Assembly: GCA_029261295.1 (NCBI GenBank)
Contig: JAJDBP010000018.1
Span: forward strand, 1 to 64,000
DNA from: Nitrospirales bacterium
GTDB lineage: Bacteria; Nitrospirota; Nitrospiria; Nitrospirales; UBA8639
Direction of reading: 5' to 3'
Length of the DNA: 64,000 nucleotides
Positions 7,750 through 16,876 of this stretch are shown here, piece after piece; position 1 is the stretch's first letter; every line of letters starts with the position of its first letter. The translations under genes were made by a program, and so were the position numbers. The notes beneath the pieces are model-generated. The model saw nothing but the letters and a program-made list of their open reading frames with translations, ran no database searches and was not told the origin of the DNA.

Positions 7750-9069
7750 TTAAAAATCCCTTCGCAAAAACACCCCGGCGTTCCAATCAAAGGCATCTTC
7801 CGTTTGAATTTTTTTCACTCCCTGGAGCGGGTTCTCTCGATTAACCACTCCTCCTCGTTCTTCGAGGTAATCCATTCTCCCCATGACCCCTAATTTAAAA
7901 CGATAGCTGAGGTCGACACTCATTCCTACCCTTGCTACCACCCCATAGGTAAACCCAGAATCGTCATCGTTCACCTTAGCGGTAAAATTATTAGCTGCCG
8001 TGCACCCACCAACAACACACCGATTCTTTTGTTCAGACTTGAGTTCGGTATCACGGTAATAGCCAGTGATGTCCACACCCCCAAAAACATCTATTCCAGG
8101 ATCTGCAAAAGTTTTTGTCACCCATGCCCCTGTACCAATCCCGTAATAATTATCATCGAGGTCTTGTTCAGTTTCAGAGAGAATGTCATCATTGAGAAAG
8201 GTTAAACTCCTGAAGTCCCCCCAGCCCATTTGCCAAAAACCTCGATAGGAAAGGTTAATGTTCGGGGCGACCGAAAACCCAGCCCCCAAATCGATATCAC
8301 CCGTCACCCCTAAATCAAGATCAAGACCCTTTACATGGTTTTCAGATCGTGCCTCTGCTCCGGTGGCTCCTAACCCTACGCCAGTAGAAGAACCGCTTGA
8401 GGCACTCCGGTCATACGTCAGAGCTACCGTGCGACCACCTGCTTGCTCTTGAGTTGATTCTCTTGCTTCCCCATATTGGTAGCGCCCTCGGAGATATATC
8501 TGGGAGTTAGAAAAGAACACCCTGGGACCTAAATCATACGAGATGTGAGAGTGGACATATGTGGTGTTAATCCGATCGTCATTTTCGGCTAGAGATTGTT
8601 CCCTTCCACCCTTGTTAACCGTTCCGATTCCAAACCGCGTGCCCTCTACTTGTCCTACCCCACCGGCGATGCCAATTTGTAAGGGACCAGGCTTTTTAAC
8701 AACATATCTTCCTAAATCTGAATCCCAACCTGCGTTAACTTGAGTATTGGGATCGTGTGTCAGAGTATAGTTTCTCGTTGCACCGTCGTCCCAATGCTGT
8801 GTGATAGTCATTGTCCCATCAAGCTGTTCAAGCGGCGGATCTGCCGTAATCTCGCCAGGGGCACCCTCATATAGCGTCTGGCCTGCACCATTTTTTACCG
8901 TAATTTTCTCAACAGAAGGCACAAGATCCAGCTTAAGAACGGGAGGGTCCATGATGGTTAACCCAACATTGCAGCATCCAGAAAATAGGACAAGAACCCC
9001 AATACTCATAGACATTCTGAGGGGGCCCGTGAGGATCTGCAACCCTTCACGGGAGAATGATCTACTCAT
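7750..9069 (-). CDS. Outer-membrane beta-barrel protein with lipobox-like N-terminus
   Basis: A 439-residue envelope protein. The start at 9069 is fixed by a near-perfect aaggaggtttaac site. Residues about 19-32 give a hydrophobic stretch ending LFSGC, a probable lipoprotein signal, though Phe at -3 is not ideal. A small N-terminal domain (KLDLVPSVEKITVKNGAG onward) is followed by about 300 residues of amphipathic strands of the outer-membrane type (FRLGVMG-, GIGTGAWV-like segments), ending in Phe (FLRRDF). A disulfide may form in the CVVGGC loop. I cannot assign a transported substrate; porin, surface structural or adhesin roles are all possible. It is a single-gene unit. Confidence 0.75.
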   Translation of the reverse strand: MSRSFSREGLQILTGPLRMSMSIGVLVLFSGCCNVGLTIMDPPVLKLDLVPSVEKITVKNGAGQTLYEGAPGEITADPPLEQLDGTMTITQHWDDGATRNYTLTHDPNTQVNAGWDSDLGRYVVKKPGPLQIGIAGGVGQVEGTRFGIGTVNKGGREQSLAENDDRINTTYVHSHISYDLGPRVFFSNSQIYLRGRYQYGEARESTQEQAGGRTVALTYDRSASSGSSTGVGLGATGAEARSENHVKGLDLDLGVTGDIDLGAGFSVAPNINLSYRGFWQMGWGDFRSLTFLNDDILSETEQDLDDNYYGIGTGAWVTKTFADPGIDVFGGVDITGYYRDTELKSEQKNRCVVGGCTAANNFTAKVNDDDSGFTYGVVARVGMSVDLSYRFKLGVMGRMDYLEERGGVVNRENPLQGVKKIQTEDAFDWNAGVFLRRDF

Positions 9070-9298
9070 GTTAAACCTCCTTCGTTGAATCGAAAAACTA
9101 AGATTTGGATTTTTGCAACACACACCGATTAGATGAATTCTTTTAAGGGGAATTATTGAAAAAAGAAAGCCACACCAACATTTTCAAAAAAGACGACTGC
9201 TCTATCTTTCGCTACATTACAAAACAATTGTCCTTAAGACAATATTTTGTTGGCTGATCCTGACAAGATAGGAGTGCAATGGTAGGTTCAAATCGCGC

Positions 9299-10033
9299 CT
9301 ATTTGGCAAAAACCTCTTTAAGCAATTCCGTAACACGTGCAGCCGGATTGGTTCGAATTTTTTGTTCTTCTTGAGCCAAGGTATGAAACAACCCGTCCAA
9401 ACTCTTTCCTACCACATAACTATCCAGATCAAAGATTTCCGCATTGACGAAGGGCAGAGAAGAGTATTGACCAACCAGAGACTTATATTGGGCGGCCACC
9501 CCAACTTGATCCATCGCTTGAGCAACTTTTGGCTTAAAAGCCTCCGCCAACTTCGCCTTTGTTTTTTCCTTAAAGTAATCGGTTGCGGCAGTATCTCCAC
9601 CATTGAGAATTTCCTTCCCATCCTCAAAGGTCATTTCTGTGACCGCATCTTTAAAAATAGGTTTGGCTAAGGGAGCTGCTTGTTCAGCCGATCGATTCAT
9701 ACTCACTACGAACTCATCAATTTGGGGCCCAAACCCGATCATGCGTAAAGTTTTATCCATTTTTTGCAATTTTTCAGGAAGCAAGATTTTAATCGATTCA
9801 TTCTTTAAGTATCCGTCAACATGACTGGTCAGCTCAACAGTCTTTTCGGTCCCTACTTCAAGCACTTCTTTCAAGCCAGAAATAATCTTCTCGTTGCTTA
9901 GATCACCGCTGCCAGATTTATCCAGCAACTCCACCCCTTTCTTTGTCAGATCTTCGAAAAAGTCAAATTGAGCACAAGCCGCATTTGGAATGAAAAGAAC
10001 AATCAGAATACCGATGAGCTTAGCAATCATCAT
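9299..10033 (-). CDS. DUF4197 family exported protein
   Basis: A 244-residue protein with a cleavable signal peptide (MMIAKLIG to AACAQ). The mature part is alpha-helical, with the DUF4197 pattern: ISGLKEVLEVGTEKTVELTS near its start, an IKILLPEKLQKMDKTLR segment, MNRSAEQAAPLAKPIF, AVTEMTFEDGKEIL and TDYFKEKT. The family is widespread in Gram-negative bacteria and has no established role. The start at 10033 is chosen over the upstream one because ggaggtctgcc sits right before it. Confidence 0.88.
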   Translation of the reverse strand: MMIAKLIGILIVLFIPNAACAQFDFFEDLTKKGVELLDKSGSGDLSNEKIISGLKEVLEVGTEKTVELTSHVDGYLKNESIKILLPEKLQKMDKTLRMIGFGPQIDEFVVSMNRSAEQAAPLAKPIFKDAVTEMTFEDGKEILNGGDTAATDYFKEKTKAKLAEAFKPKVAQAMDQVGVAAQYKSLVGQYSSLPFVNAEIFDLDSYVVGKSLDGLFHTLAQEEQKIRTNPAARVTELLKEVFAK

Positions 10034-10155
10034 GGCAGACCTCCGTAAGTCCATTAGGATAGATAGGCCGAAGAGGAGGGGGATCTCGAAACTTAGTGTA
10101 AGACTTCAGAATCCACTAAGCAAACAAAGGAAAAGGCAGAATGTCCGTTCAAACT

Positions 10156-10620
10156 TTATTGAGAGAAGGAGAACCCATGCTGCCGCCAAGCCTCGTAGAC
10201 AACCACCGCTACCGCATTGCTTAAATTGAGGCTTCGAGAGTTTGGTTGCATGGGAATTCTGAGACGTTGCGTGGAAGGAAGTGTCTCGAGAATATGCGCG
10301 GGAAGACCTCGAGTTTCAGGGCCAAAGAGCAGCGCATCGCCAGCTTGAAACGCCACATCATGATAATTGGTTTGACCCTTGGTCGTTATCGCCAATATTC
10401 GTGAAGGATTGTTTGCATTTAGATAGTCTTGCAGGGTGGGATAATCTCTCATCCGAGCAAGCTCGTGATAATCCAACCCCGCACGACGCGCCCGTTTATC
10501 ATCCAACTCAAAACCCAATGGATGAATTAAATGCAACCCAAACCCCGTATTGGCACACAAACGAATAATATTCCCAGCGTTTGGCGGAATTTCTGGCTCA
10601 AAGAGTACGACATCTAACAT
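10156..10620 (-). CDS. trmL: tRNA (cytidine/uridine-2'-O-)-methyltransferase TrmL
   Basis: A 154-residue SPOUT methyltransferase that 2'-O-methylates the wobble base 34 of tRNA-Leu. Typical motifs are [18 protein letters not shown] at the N-terminus, [19 protein letters not shown] and [24 protein letters not shown], the knot that binds S-adenosylmethionine. Length matches the family (about 155). It lies downstream of the HEAT-repeat gene on the same strand, with about 65 bases between them. Confidence 0.95.
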   Translation of the reverse strand: MLDVVLFEPEIPPNAGNIIRLCANTGFGLHLIHPLGFELDDKRARRAGLDYHELARMRDYPTLQDYLNANNPSRILAITTKGQTNYHDVAFQAGDALLFGPETRGLPAHILETLPSTQRLRIPMQPNSRSLNLSNAVAVVVYEAWRQHGFSFSQ

Positions 10621-10685
10621 AAGGGATGGCTAACTCGGCTTGTCGAATCCTCCTAACTGAAAATTGAGTAAACAATCACGCAAGA

Positions 10686-11816
10686 TTAAAAATCATCTCC
10701 GTGGCCTCCTTGTTTGACTTCTCGAATGCTCCAATCCACCGCTTCTCGAAATTCTTGAAGATCCGTTCCTGGAGAAGGGTCATTCCAAATCTCCCGCTCT
10801 AATCCTAATAAAGTCGAGTAGGCTTGCATGTCTGGGGCCTTGCCTAAAGCCCAAACTAATTCGGTTCGTACCCGCAAATCGACCATCGGATCTTTCACCA
10901 TTTCCAAAAAAAGCGGGGTCTGTTGACTATTACCAGTCGCTGCAGCGATGCGCCCTAGACCTTTTGCAGCAGATACTTGGAGCGACGGACTTGAACCATC
11001 TTGTAGGATAGAGAGTAAATGCTTTTGGCCTTGGAGCCCAAAATACCCTAATGCCTCTGCGGCTTCTTTCGCTACTTCTGGATCACGTAATTTTTGCACA
11101 AGGACGGGATATCCTTTTTGAACTTGAGTTTCCCCCAATAAGATCAGAATCAAACGTTGCCGAGAGACATCTGTATCAGGATTCTTGAGAACCTGTAGGA
11201 GACGATTGATATGTCCCCATTCTGCTGCCAACAATACTGGAAAATCATATAAGTGAAAGAACTGCTCAACACATTCCTTGGGATTAAGCCTCCTTGCACC
11301 TTGGGAAATGCGCTGCATCGTGGCCACACTTTCTGAGTAAATCAATCGATCCACATTTTTCCATGGAACCACTTGTTGCTTAAAGCTATAGGCCAACTCG
11401 CAGGGAGGCCCCAGAACTCGAACTTCTGCTATGGCTCCTTTTCCAGCTTGGGAGGAAACGGCGTTTATTTTCTCCCGCAAAACCTGGCAATGAATCTGAA
11501 GCCAAAGACCTCCCGACGAATGCGTGGAAGGCTCAGCCACACGATACCCCAATTGTTCTAATCGCGGTTGGACCGTTTCAAGGATCGTTATAGGAGACAG
11601 AAGATCTTGAGCTGCTCCCATATGGACCAAAATACCTACCTGTGAAATTTCTGATATCCCCGGAAGGGGCTGACGGGAATGACGAAGATCACTTAATTGC
11701 GCAAACACTGAGGTACCCAAAGCCAACACACAACCAAGACCAAGGATACCCTTAAGAAAAATCAAAAATACAGTCGCCCAGAGGAAGTTTTGCCGTTTTT
11801 TACTCCTGCTCCACAT
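10686..11816 (-). CDS. Exported HEAT-repeat protein
   Basis: A 376-residue protein with a long N-terminal hydrophobic segment (about 10-40, signal peptide or anchor). It continues with an unassigned domain to about residue 190, then armadillo/HEAT-like helical repeats (about 200-350). The repeats show units such as LVQKLRDPEVAKEAAEALGYFG and LQVSAAKGLGRIA. Such repeats are scaffolds for protein contacts. The partner is unknown. The C-terminal ordering and the small gap to the RluA gene upstream (about 37 bases) suggest one transcript of RluA, HEAT and TrmL. Confidence 0.85.
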   Translation of the reverse strand: MWSRSKKRQNFLWATVFLIFLKGILGLGCVLALGTSVFAQLSDLRHSRQPLPGISEISQVGILVHMGAAQDLLSPITILETVQPRLEQLGYRVAEPSTHSSGGLWLQIHCQVLREKINAVSSQAGKGAIAEVRVLGPPCELAYSFKQQVVPWKNVDRLIYSESVATMQRISQGARRLNPKECVEQFFHLYDFPVLLAAEWGHINRLLQVLKNPDTDVSRQRLILILLGETQVQKGYPVLVQKLRDPEVAKEAAEALGYFGLQGQKHLLSILQDGSSPSLQVSAAKGLGRIAAATGNSQQTPLFLEMVKDPMVDLRVRTELVWALGKAPDMQAYSTLLGLEREIWNDPSPGTDLQEFREAVDWSIREVKQGGHGDDF

Positions 11817-11852
11817 ACGAAGACCATTATTCTTGTTCGACGGATTCTCTAG

Positions 11853-12806
11853 CTAACAGGATGTGTTACGTTGGTTTTCTAGGTGACTTATAAGCAATTC
11901 CATTTCCGTAGGAGTTTTACTGCAAAATTCCACTTCCCGCTTGGAGACGGGGTGGCAAAACTTTAAACTTCGAGCATGCAACATCATTCTTGGATAAGGA
12001 TTTCCTTGAATTTGTGACTCCTGCTGCCCGCCATAGAGTTGATCCCCTAAAATTGGACACCCAAGTTCTGCAACATGAACTCTAAGCTGATGTTGACGAC
12101 CTGTATACGGAATTAATTCGAGATGACAAGCCACATTTTTGAATGATTGTATCACCTTAAATTCTGTAGCTGCGTTTTGCGCTTGATGGGTCTGGCTAGA
12201 CACCTTCTTCTTGTCGTAGACATCACGTCCAATGGGAATACGAATGGTTCCTCGCTCCATTGTTGGCCTTCCATATACCAGCGCTTCATAGGATCTGATA
12301 ATGGTGTGATCTTCAAATTGTGAACCAAGATCACGCTGGGTCTGCTTCGTTTTTGCCACGACCATGACCCCGGACGTCTCCTTGTCGAGTCGATGAACCA
12401 ACCCAGGAAGGCCATTTGAGGTATTCAACTCATTCACTTTGCCATGTGTTTGAAAATGATCTAACAACCCATTCAACAGGGTTCCATGCCAATTTCCTGA
12501 TGTCGGATGCACCACGACACCACTCGGTTTATTAATGATGAGTAACGCTTCATCTTCATACAGAATATCAAGTGGAATAGGTTTGTTGTCGCTCAGCATT
12601 GGGCCTGGTTTTGGTTGTTCTATGGTAATCCAATCACCAGGTTTAATTTTTCGACTGGGACGTACCACGGCAGCATTGACGCGAATCCGGCCTGCGAGAA
12701 TAAGGCGCTGGAGGCCAGATCGAGAAACGCTTCGCTCGCGGCTTACTAAAAAGGCATCCAGGCGCTTGACCCTTTCTCCCTCTGCCACAAGAAATTCAGT
12801 AATCAT
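11853..12806 (-). CDS. RluA-family 23S rRNA/tRNA pseudouridine synthase
   Basis: A 317-residue enzyme with an N-terminal S4 RNA-binding domain (about 13-75: KRLDAFLVS, SRSGLQRLILAGRIRVN) and a pseudouridine synthase domain. The catalytic motif is GLVHRLDKETSGVMV, where the Asp of HRLD attacks the uracil. Later ARSLKFCHP and TGRQHQLRVH also fit the family. The length and S4 domain point to an RluD-like enzyme (23S rRNA positions 1911/1915/1917), but RluC-type substrates cannot be excluded. Confidence 0.92.
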   Translation of the reverse strand: MITEFLVAEGERVKRLDAFLVSRERSVSRSGLQRLILAGRIRVNAAVVRPSRKIKPGDWITIEQPKPGPMLSDNKPIPLDILYEDEALLIINKPSGVVVHPTSGNWHGTLLNGLLDHFQTHGKVNELNTSNGLPGLVHRLDKETSGVMVVAKTKQTQRDLGSQFEDHTIIRSYEALVYGRPTMERGTIRIPIGRDVYDKKKVSSQTHQAQNAATEFKVIQSFKNVACHLELIPYTGRQHQLRVHVAELGCPILGDQLYGGQQESQIQGNPYPRMMLHARSLKFCHPVSKREVEFCSKTPTEMELLISHLENQRNTSC

Positions 12807-12989
12807 CAGAAGTCATTTCGTGCCAGAAGATTTATAACCACCTTCATTATTTTTACTTCTTAGTCATTATACTTCAATCAGTGAAGCCCATTTCTTTATC
12901 TATGAGCAAGGATTTCGTCTACAAACCGATAAGACTCCTAGGCCGTTTGAAGACCAACCACCAGTATTCACTTTGGAAGGAGCACAATT

Positions 12990-13238
12990 GTGGAACTCAA
13001 CACCGTAGCCTCCCAACCGTTTTCCCCAAAGAATGTCGGCATCCATCAGACCCAGCAGTCGACAACAGCGACCAACGCCACTTCTAAAACCCCAGATAAA
13101 GCTAAAGAACAAGGGGGACCAGCTCCTGTCCAAGATCATGTGACTCTCTCAAAACAAGCCCAAGCGCTCGCAACCTCCACCTCCCCAACGGCAAAAAACA
13201 ATACTTTTCAACAATCGCCGTCACCATTTGATCGATAA
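12990..13238 (+). CDS. Small Ser/Thr/Gln-rich protein with FlgM-like DHVTLSKQAQAL motif
   Basis: An 82-residue polar protein starting at GTG, set by a strong GGAAGGAG site seven bases upstream. It lacks a signal peptide or membrane helix and is likely disordered. Residues about 49-60 read DHVTLSKQAQAL, like the VxLSxxAxxL segment found in the N-terminal part of many FlgM proteins and in other small flagellar-locus proteins. It lacks the sigma28-binding C-terminal half of FlgM. The function is unknown; a motility link is inference, supported by FlgM and PilZ genes 5 kb downstream. Confidence 0.65.
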   Translation: MELNTVASQPFSPKNVGIHQTQQSTTATNATSKTPDKAKEQGGPAPVQDHVTLSKQAQALATSTSPTAKNNTFQQSPSPFDR

Positions 13239-13350
13239 TCTTTCAGTAACTATAGGGAGAGATATTCTATTTAGCATGTCTCTCACTAGAACTAATATCG
13301 GGAATAATTTCTCCGAAATTTTGGGGAATCCGTCAAGAATCAGTACTGAC

Positions 13351-14019
13351 TCATCGTCGTTCATAGAGCAGTTCACAAGCCTGGGCATATCCTAGTATCC
13401 ATCCCTTATGATACGCCTGATTTAAGGTTTGTCGAAGCTGATCAATCGTTTTAGTTCCTTGAAAGGATCCGGGAACTTCTGAACACACCATTTCAACCGC
13501 AATATCAACTAAACGTTCACGTAGTTGCTCTAACTCTTCCGTGACTAAATCTTTAAGACCTTCTTCTCCACACTGAGTAACAACTTTTTCTAAAAAAGTA
13601 TCATACCCTTGTAATGCAATAACTCTTTCACGAATTTGCCTTAATTCTTCCTTAATTCTATTCGTATCTTTCATCATGGCCTTAAAAATTTGCTTGCGTG
13701 CTTCTTCGCATAGGGTTCCTTCCATACGCTCCAAAACCATACTTGGTGAAGGAGAGGTATCTTCGTCCTCTTCTTGCTGGCGAGACACTGACGGTCCGAC
13801 ATGGCCCATTCGCAATCGATCATAGGCTTTCCGAGCATCCGGATCTCCTAGGATCTCATAGGCCGCATTCACTTCCCGGATTTTTTGCTCGGCTTGGCGA
13901 TTTCCTTGATTACGATCAGGATGATATTGAAGTGCTAATTTTCGATACGACTTTTTAATTTCATCCTGGGACGCTTGAAGAGACACTTCAAGAACCGCAT
14001 AATAGTTCAAGTTCGCCAT
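13351..14019 (-). CDS. J-domain (DnaJ-like) co-chaperone
   Basis: A 222-residue protein with an N-terminal J domain (residues 3-66) that carries the essential HPD at 33-35 ([10 protein letters not shown]) and the helix IV signature [15 protein letters not shown]. There is no Gly/Phe region and no zinc-finger domain, so this is a type III J protein. It should stimulate the ATPase of a DnaK partner; the C-terminal helical region (about 80-222, with a Cys-containing coiled segment) probably chooses the client. The start at 14019 is preferred over the TTG at 14034. The client is unknown. Confidence 0.88.
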   Translation of the reverse strand: MANLNYYAVLEVSLQASQDEIKKSYRKLALQYHPDRNQGNRQAEQKIREVNAAYEILGDPDARKAYDRLRMGHVGPSVSRQQEEDEDTSPSPSMVLERMEGTLCEEARKQIFKAMMKDTNRIKEELRQIRERVIALQGYDTFLEKVVTQCGEEGLKDLVTEELEQLRERLVDIAVEMVCSEVPGSFQGTKTIDQLRQTLNQAYHKGWILGYAQACELLYERR

Positions 14020-14130
14020 AGGATCACTTTCCAAGCGGATCGCTTCTTTTTAGAATCACTGGATGATGGCCATGAATTCAATCGTGTCTGCTGCTTGGAA
14101 ATATTCATTCTTTTACACAGATCTCTTTCC

Positions 14131-14649
14131 ATGAATATTTTGTATTTTTGTAAGACCCTGATTATCGGAACCTTTTTCTTGATATCAAATGGAGAAGAGC
14201 TGACCGCTCATCATAGAAAAATTCCCCAACAACCCCCAGACCACCAACGCCCATTGAAGATTGCGCCTTTCTCTCCTAACCCGCCAAAGGCCTTCACTTT
14301 TAGCACATCAGCCCAAGAAGTCTCTATTCCTGAGCTAATTCAAAATGGGCACCAGCATCACCAACACATTATTTCTATTCGCGGCGAGATTTCCCAACCT
14401 GAATTACATTTGGATACTACTGAACTCTATTTAGATTTTGTGTTTCGTCTGAAGCAGGGAACCGATTCCCTCGTCGTCTATGGCCGGCATGATCGCACCC
14501 TTGGACCACCAGCGATTCAAATGGGTTCAACCGTTATCGTGGTTGGGACTTTTTTTAAAGAACAAGATAGAAACGGAACCCTCCTATTGAATGTTCTCGA
14601 AGCGATCGAGGTGAAGCCTTATCCATCTTCCATTCCCCAAAGCACGTAG
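14131..14649 (+). CDS. Exported OB-fold-like protein
   Basis: A 172-residue protein. The ATG at 14131 gives a signal-like N-terminus (hydrophobic 4-20). From about residue 80 the sequence has the strand order of an OB-fold (IISIRGEISQPELHL, LYLDFVFRL, DSLVVYGRH, GSTVIVVGTFFKE, LLLNVLEAIEV), similar in spacing to the domains of periplasmic or cytochrome-c maturation-like OB proteins. The ligand is unknown. The open frame extends upstream to 13975, but that part overlaps the J-domain gene on the other strand and has no ribosome site. Confidence 0.6.
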   Translation: MNILYFCKTLIIGTFFLISNGEELTAHHRKIPQQPPDHQRPLKIAPFSPNPPKAFTFSTSAQEVSIPELIQNGHQHHQHIISIRGEISQPELHLDTTELYLDFVFRLKQGTDSLVVYGRHDRTLGPPAIQMGSTVIVVGTFFKEQDRNGTLLLNVLEAIEVKPYPSSIPQST

Positions 14650-14680
14650 CCTTGCATACATCACTTTTGGATATCCATCC

Positions 14681-15763
14681 TTAAAGATAGTCCCTCAAGA
14701 CACTCGCAACGCAAAGAGAGCCGGACTTGGGAAGGGGATCCAATGGAAGGGGTAACGCCATGACCCTATGGATAGCCTCAATCCAAACACCAGACTCAAA
14801 ATGCTTACGACTGAGTTCCTGGGCACGGCCATGCTTATGAACATAGTCGACTAAGGGTTGTTCATCGACAAAGTTATGGCGCCGTACATAGATGAGGGGA
14901 ATTCCATAATGCACGACCGTGGTTATTGTTGCATACCCTGGCTTGGACATCACCACATCAACCTGCCTCATGATTTCCCCAAAGGATAACCCAACATCTT
15001 CTACTCGATGAACTCGTTCCGACAATAGATTCCCCAACATCCCAGCTACCAAAAAGTGAACGCCCTCACATGCTTCCATCTGCTCCAAAGGGAGACTCGT
15101 CAGGGACACTCCTCCAAATGCAACAAGGACAAGCCGTTCTTCGCTTTTCATCTTCAACGATTTCCGTACATCTTTTGAAGAGGATTTCAATAATGGGAAC
15201 GAAGGTCCGGCTTCCGTGTGAGATGAGAAGGCCGGCATATCGATCCCTGGATGCAATTTAATAAGATGATTCACTTTTGAATATTCCATTTGGATATGGT
15301 CAAGCACGGTTTGTTGTTCTGGACTCAAAGAGGAGAGAAGACCTTGTAAGACTTGATCCCAGGAGAGCGAGGCAATGGCAACGACGGGGCAATTGACTTC
15401 GACCGCACTTCCAATAGCCAAGTAAGAAATATTGGAAATCACCAAATTTGGTTGTACCCCACGCATGTCTTGGACTTCCTGCGCCATTCGAGATTTCCAA
15501 TTTTCATGAAACTCCTTATAGGCTGCCCACGTTCCATCAATATCAATCTCCAACGGCCCTGGCTGACAACACCCGACATCTTGAGCCACTGGCTGCAATG
15601 TCCAAGGCACATGCAATGACTCTTCAAAAATATGTGGCACCACCTCGGTTCGAAGAATCACACGAAGACTTTTAACAAGATTACCCAATTCATTTAGAAT
15701 AGGAATCACTTGTGCTGCATGGCCAAAACCATGAGCAGAAATAGCGCACCAAACGATTGGCAT
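14681..15763 (-). CDS. MurG/GT28-like glycosyltransferase family protein
   Basis: A 360-residue two-domain (GT-B) protein. The N-terminus has the GHAAQVIPILNEL signature of sugar transferases and related nucleotide-sugar enzymes (SAHGFGHAAQ). The second half has LVLVAFGGVSLTSLP, DVVMSKPGYATITTVVHYGIPLIYVRR and a Glu-rich donor-binding loop typical of GT28/MurG-like proteins. The acceptor is not apparent, and related sequences occur in several bacteria with uncertain roles, including fusions to sugar kinases. It begins close to, and divergent from, the TPR lipoprotein. Confidence 0.7.
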   Translation of the reverse strand: MPIVWCAISAHGFGHAAQVIPILNELGNLVKSLRVILRTEVVPHIFEESLHVPWTLQPVAQDVGCCQPGPLEIDIDGTWAAYKEFHENWKSRMAQEVQDMRGVQPNLVISNISYLAIGSAVEVNCPVVAIASLSWDQVLQGLLSSLSPEQQTVLDHIQMEYSKVNHLIKLHPGIDMPAFSSHTEAGPSFPLLKSSSKDVRKSLKMKSEERLVLVAFGGVSLTSLPLEQMEACEGVHFLVAGMLGNLLSERVHRVEDVGLSFGEIMRQVDVVMSKPGYATITTVVHYGIPLIYVRRHNFVDEQPLVDYVHKHGRAQELSRKHFESGVWIEAIHRVMALPLPLDPLPKSGSLCVASVLRDYL

Positions 15764-15897
15764 TCAATCTTCCTTTCAGGCCTTTTCAAAACCCTAACAA
15801 GGAGTTCGGTGGATTCCGACTTGCAGAGATCCCACAAAACTTCATAGAATTGATTAGAGTAAATGATAATTTTAGAATTGCTGCTATTTCGATAAAT

Positions 15898-16359
15898 ATG
15901 CCCAACCCTATACTCACAAGGCAGCCATTCATTCTGCTCGTTGGCCTTACCCTTTTATTCACGCTCATTTCAGCCTGCCACCATCACCCCAAACATTCTC
16001 CTCAAAGCCGTAAAGCCACACAAACCCAACCACGCCTCGTTGAACAACAGTTATTGGCGACAATCAAAAATGCTGAAGCTCTCGGACAAGGAAACCCCCT
16101 TCTTTTAAGTAGCCTCTATAGCTTGGCTAATTTTTATCAGGATCGAAAAGAATTTGATAAAGCTGCTGACCAATATCAACGGGCTCTTCACATAAAAGAA
16201 CGTACCAGTGGACCAAATCACCCTGAAATTGCTGCTATCCTCAAACGTTACGCCCATGTTCTACAAGAAGCTCAACACCCCACTCAAGCGGCCAACCTCT
16301 TGGCACGAGCCGATGCTATTTTAGCCAGATCCAACTCTTCCCCGGTCCCCACTAAATAA
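15898..16359 (+). CDS. TPR lipoprotein
   Basis: A 153-residue lipoprotein. The ATG at 15898 gives a short signal with lipobox LISAC (Cys near residue 23), followed by a His-rich linker. From about residue 70 there are two tetratricopeptide-like repeats (SLYSLANFYQDRKEFDKAADQY and an IAAILKRYAHVLQEAQ stretch). The pairing of alternating helices suits a peptide-binding scaffold. The open frame extends upstream to 15757, but that part overlaps the glycosyltransferase gene and has no signal-peptide logic. Confidence 0.75.
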   Translation: MPNPILTRQPFILLVGLTLLFTLISACHHHPKHSPQSRKATQTQPRLVEQQLLATIKNAEALGQGNPLLLSSLYSLANFYQDRKEFDKAADQYQRALHIKERTSGPNHPEIAAILKRYAHVLQEAQHPTQAANLLARADAILARSNSSPVPTK

Positions 16360-16460
16360 TCTATAAAATCTCAGCCTCCACATTTCGACCGAGTGCGACT
16401 GGAAGAAATTACCTACCCTCTTCAATTTCATCCAGATTTTTTATGTATTTAATGAAGATT

Positions 16461-16478
16461 GATGCATATTGTTGCATC
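16461..16478. promoter_or_regulatory. Inverted repeat near the sigma54-like promoter
   Basis: gatgca and tgcatc are perfect arms separated by six bases, lying a few bases upstream of the sigma54-like element. It may be a regulator site; this is inference. Confidence 0.3.
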
Positions 16479-16485
16479 TTCTGTT

Positions 16486-16501
16486 TGGCACAAGACTTGT
16501 T
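16486..16501 (+). promoter_or_regulatory. Sigma54-like -24/-12 promoter
   Basis: TGGCAC-aagac-TTGTT matches the RpoN consensus TGGCAC-N5-TTGC at the -24 box exactly and at the -12 box except for GT in place of GC. The GG and GT dinucleotides are 10 bases apart as required. It lies about 50 bases upstream of the start at 16550. Confidence 0.5.
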
Positions 16502-16549
16502 AATAACAAAGGGAGAAAAGTTGAAAGACTCTAGACGAAGGACTGACTC

Positions 16550-16834
16550 ATGAAAAAAATCCCCCAAGTACCAGCCAAACGAGGACGTCCACGAAAGAAG
16601 TCGGCGAAAAATCCTTCAACAACATCAACACAGGCTGACAAGCACCCGCGTTGCTCCCGCTGTGGATCCCGCACAGTTAATTTAGAACAATTAGAGCAAG
16701 AACTCTTAGTGACTCTCAGCATTCATTGTCTGATTTGTGGCCATCACTCTTTTATCGGCCGACCTGTTATTCGCCTCCTGAAACGACCGAATGTCACAAT
16801 TCCCGAATCCATTACTCGCCCCACCATGGGTTAG
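16550..16834 (+). CDS. AT-hook and zinc-ribbon small protein
   Basis: A 94-residue basic protein. Residues 11-14 are RGRP within KRGRPRKK, the core AT-hook that inserts in the minor groove of AT-rich DNA. Cys35-X2-Cys38 and Cys60-X2-Cys63 form a likely zinc ribbon. Together they suggest a DNA-bending or transcription-linked factor, though AT-hook motifs also arise in disordered basic tails. It stands alone, between the TPR lipoprotein and the ferredoxin reductase-like gene on the other strand, behind a candidate sigma54 promoter. Confidence 0.7.
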   Translation: MKKIPQVPAKRGRPRKKSAKNPSTTSTQADKHPRCSRCGSRTVNLEQLEQELLVTLSIHCLICGHHSFIGRPVIRLLKRPNVTIPESITRPTMG

Positions 16835-16876
16835 ATTGAGAATTTTCCAACGAAACGGACCATCACCCACTCGTCT

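Noticed and set aside
9270-9300. T-loop-like ggttcaaatc
   Set aside because: No complementary T stem or acceptor stem is found, so it is not a tRNA.
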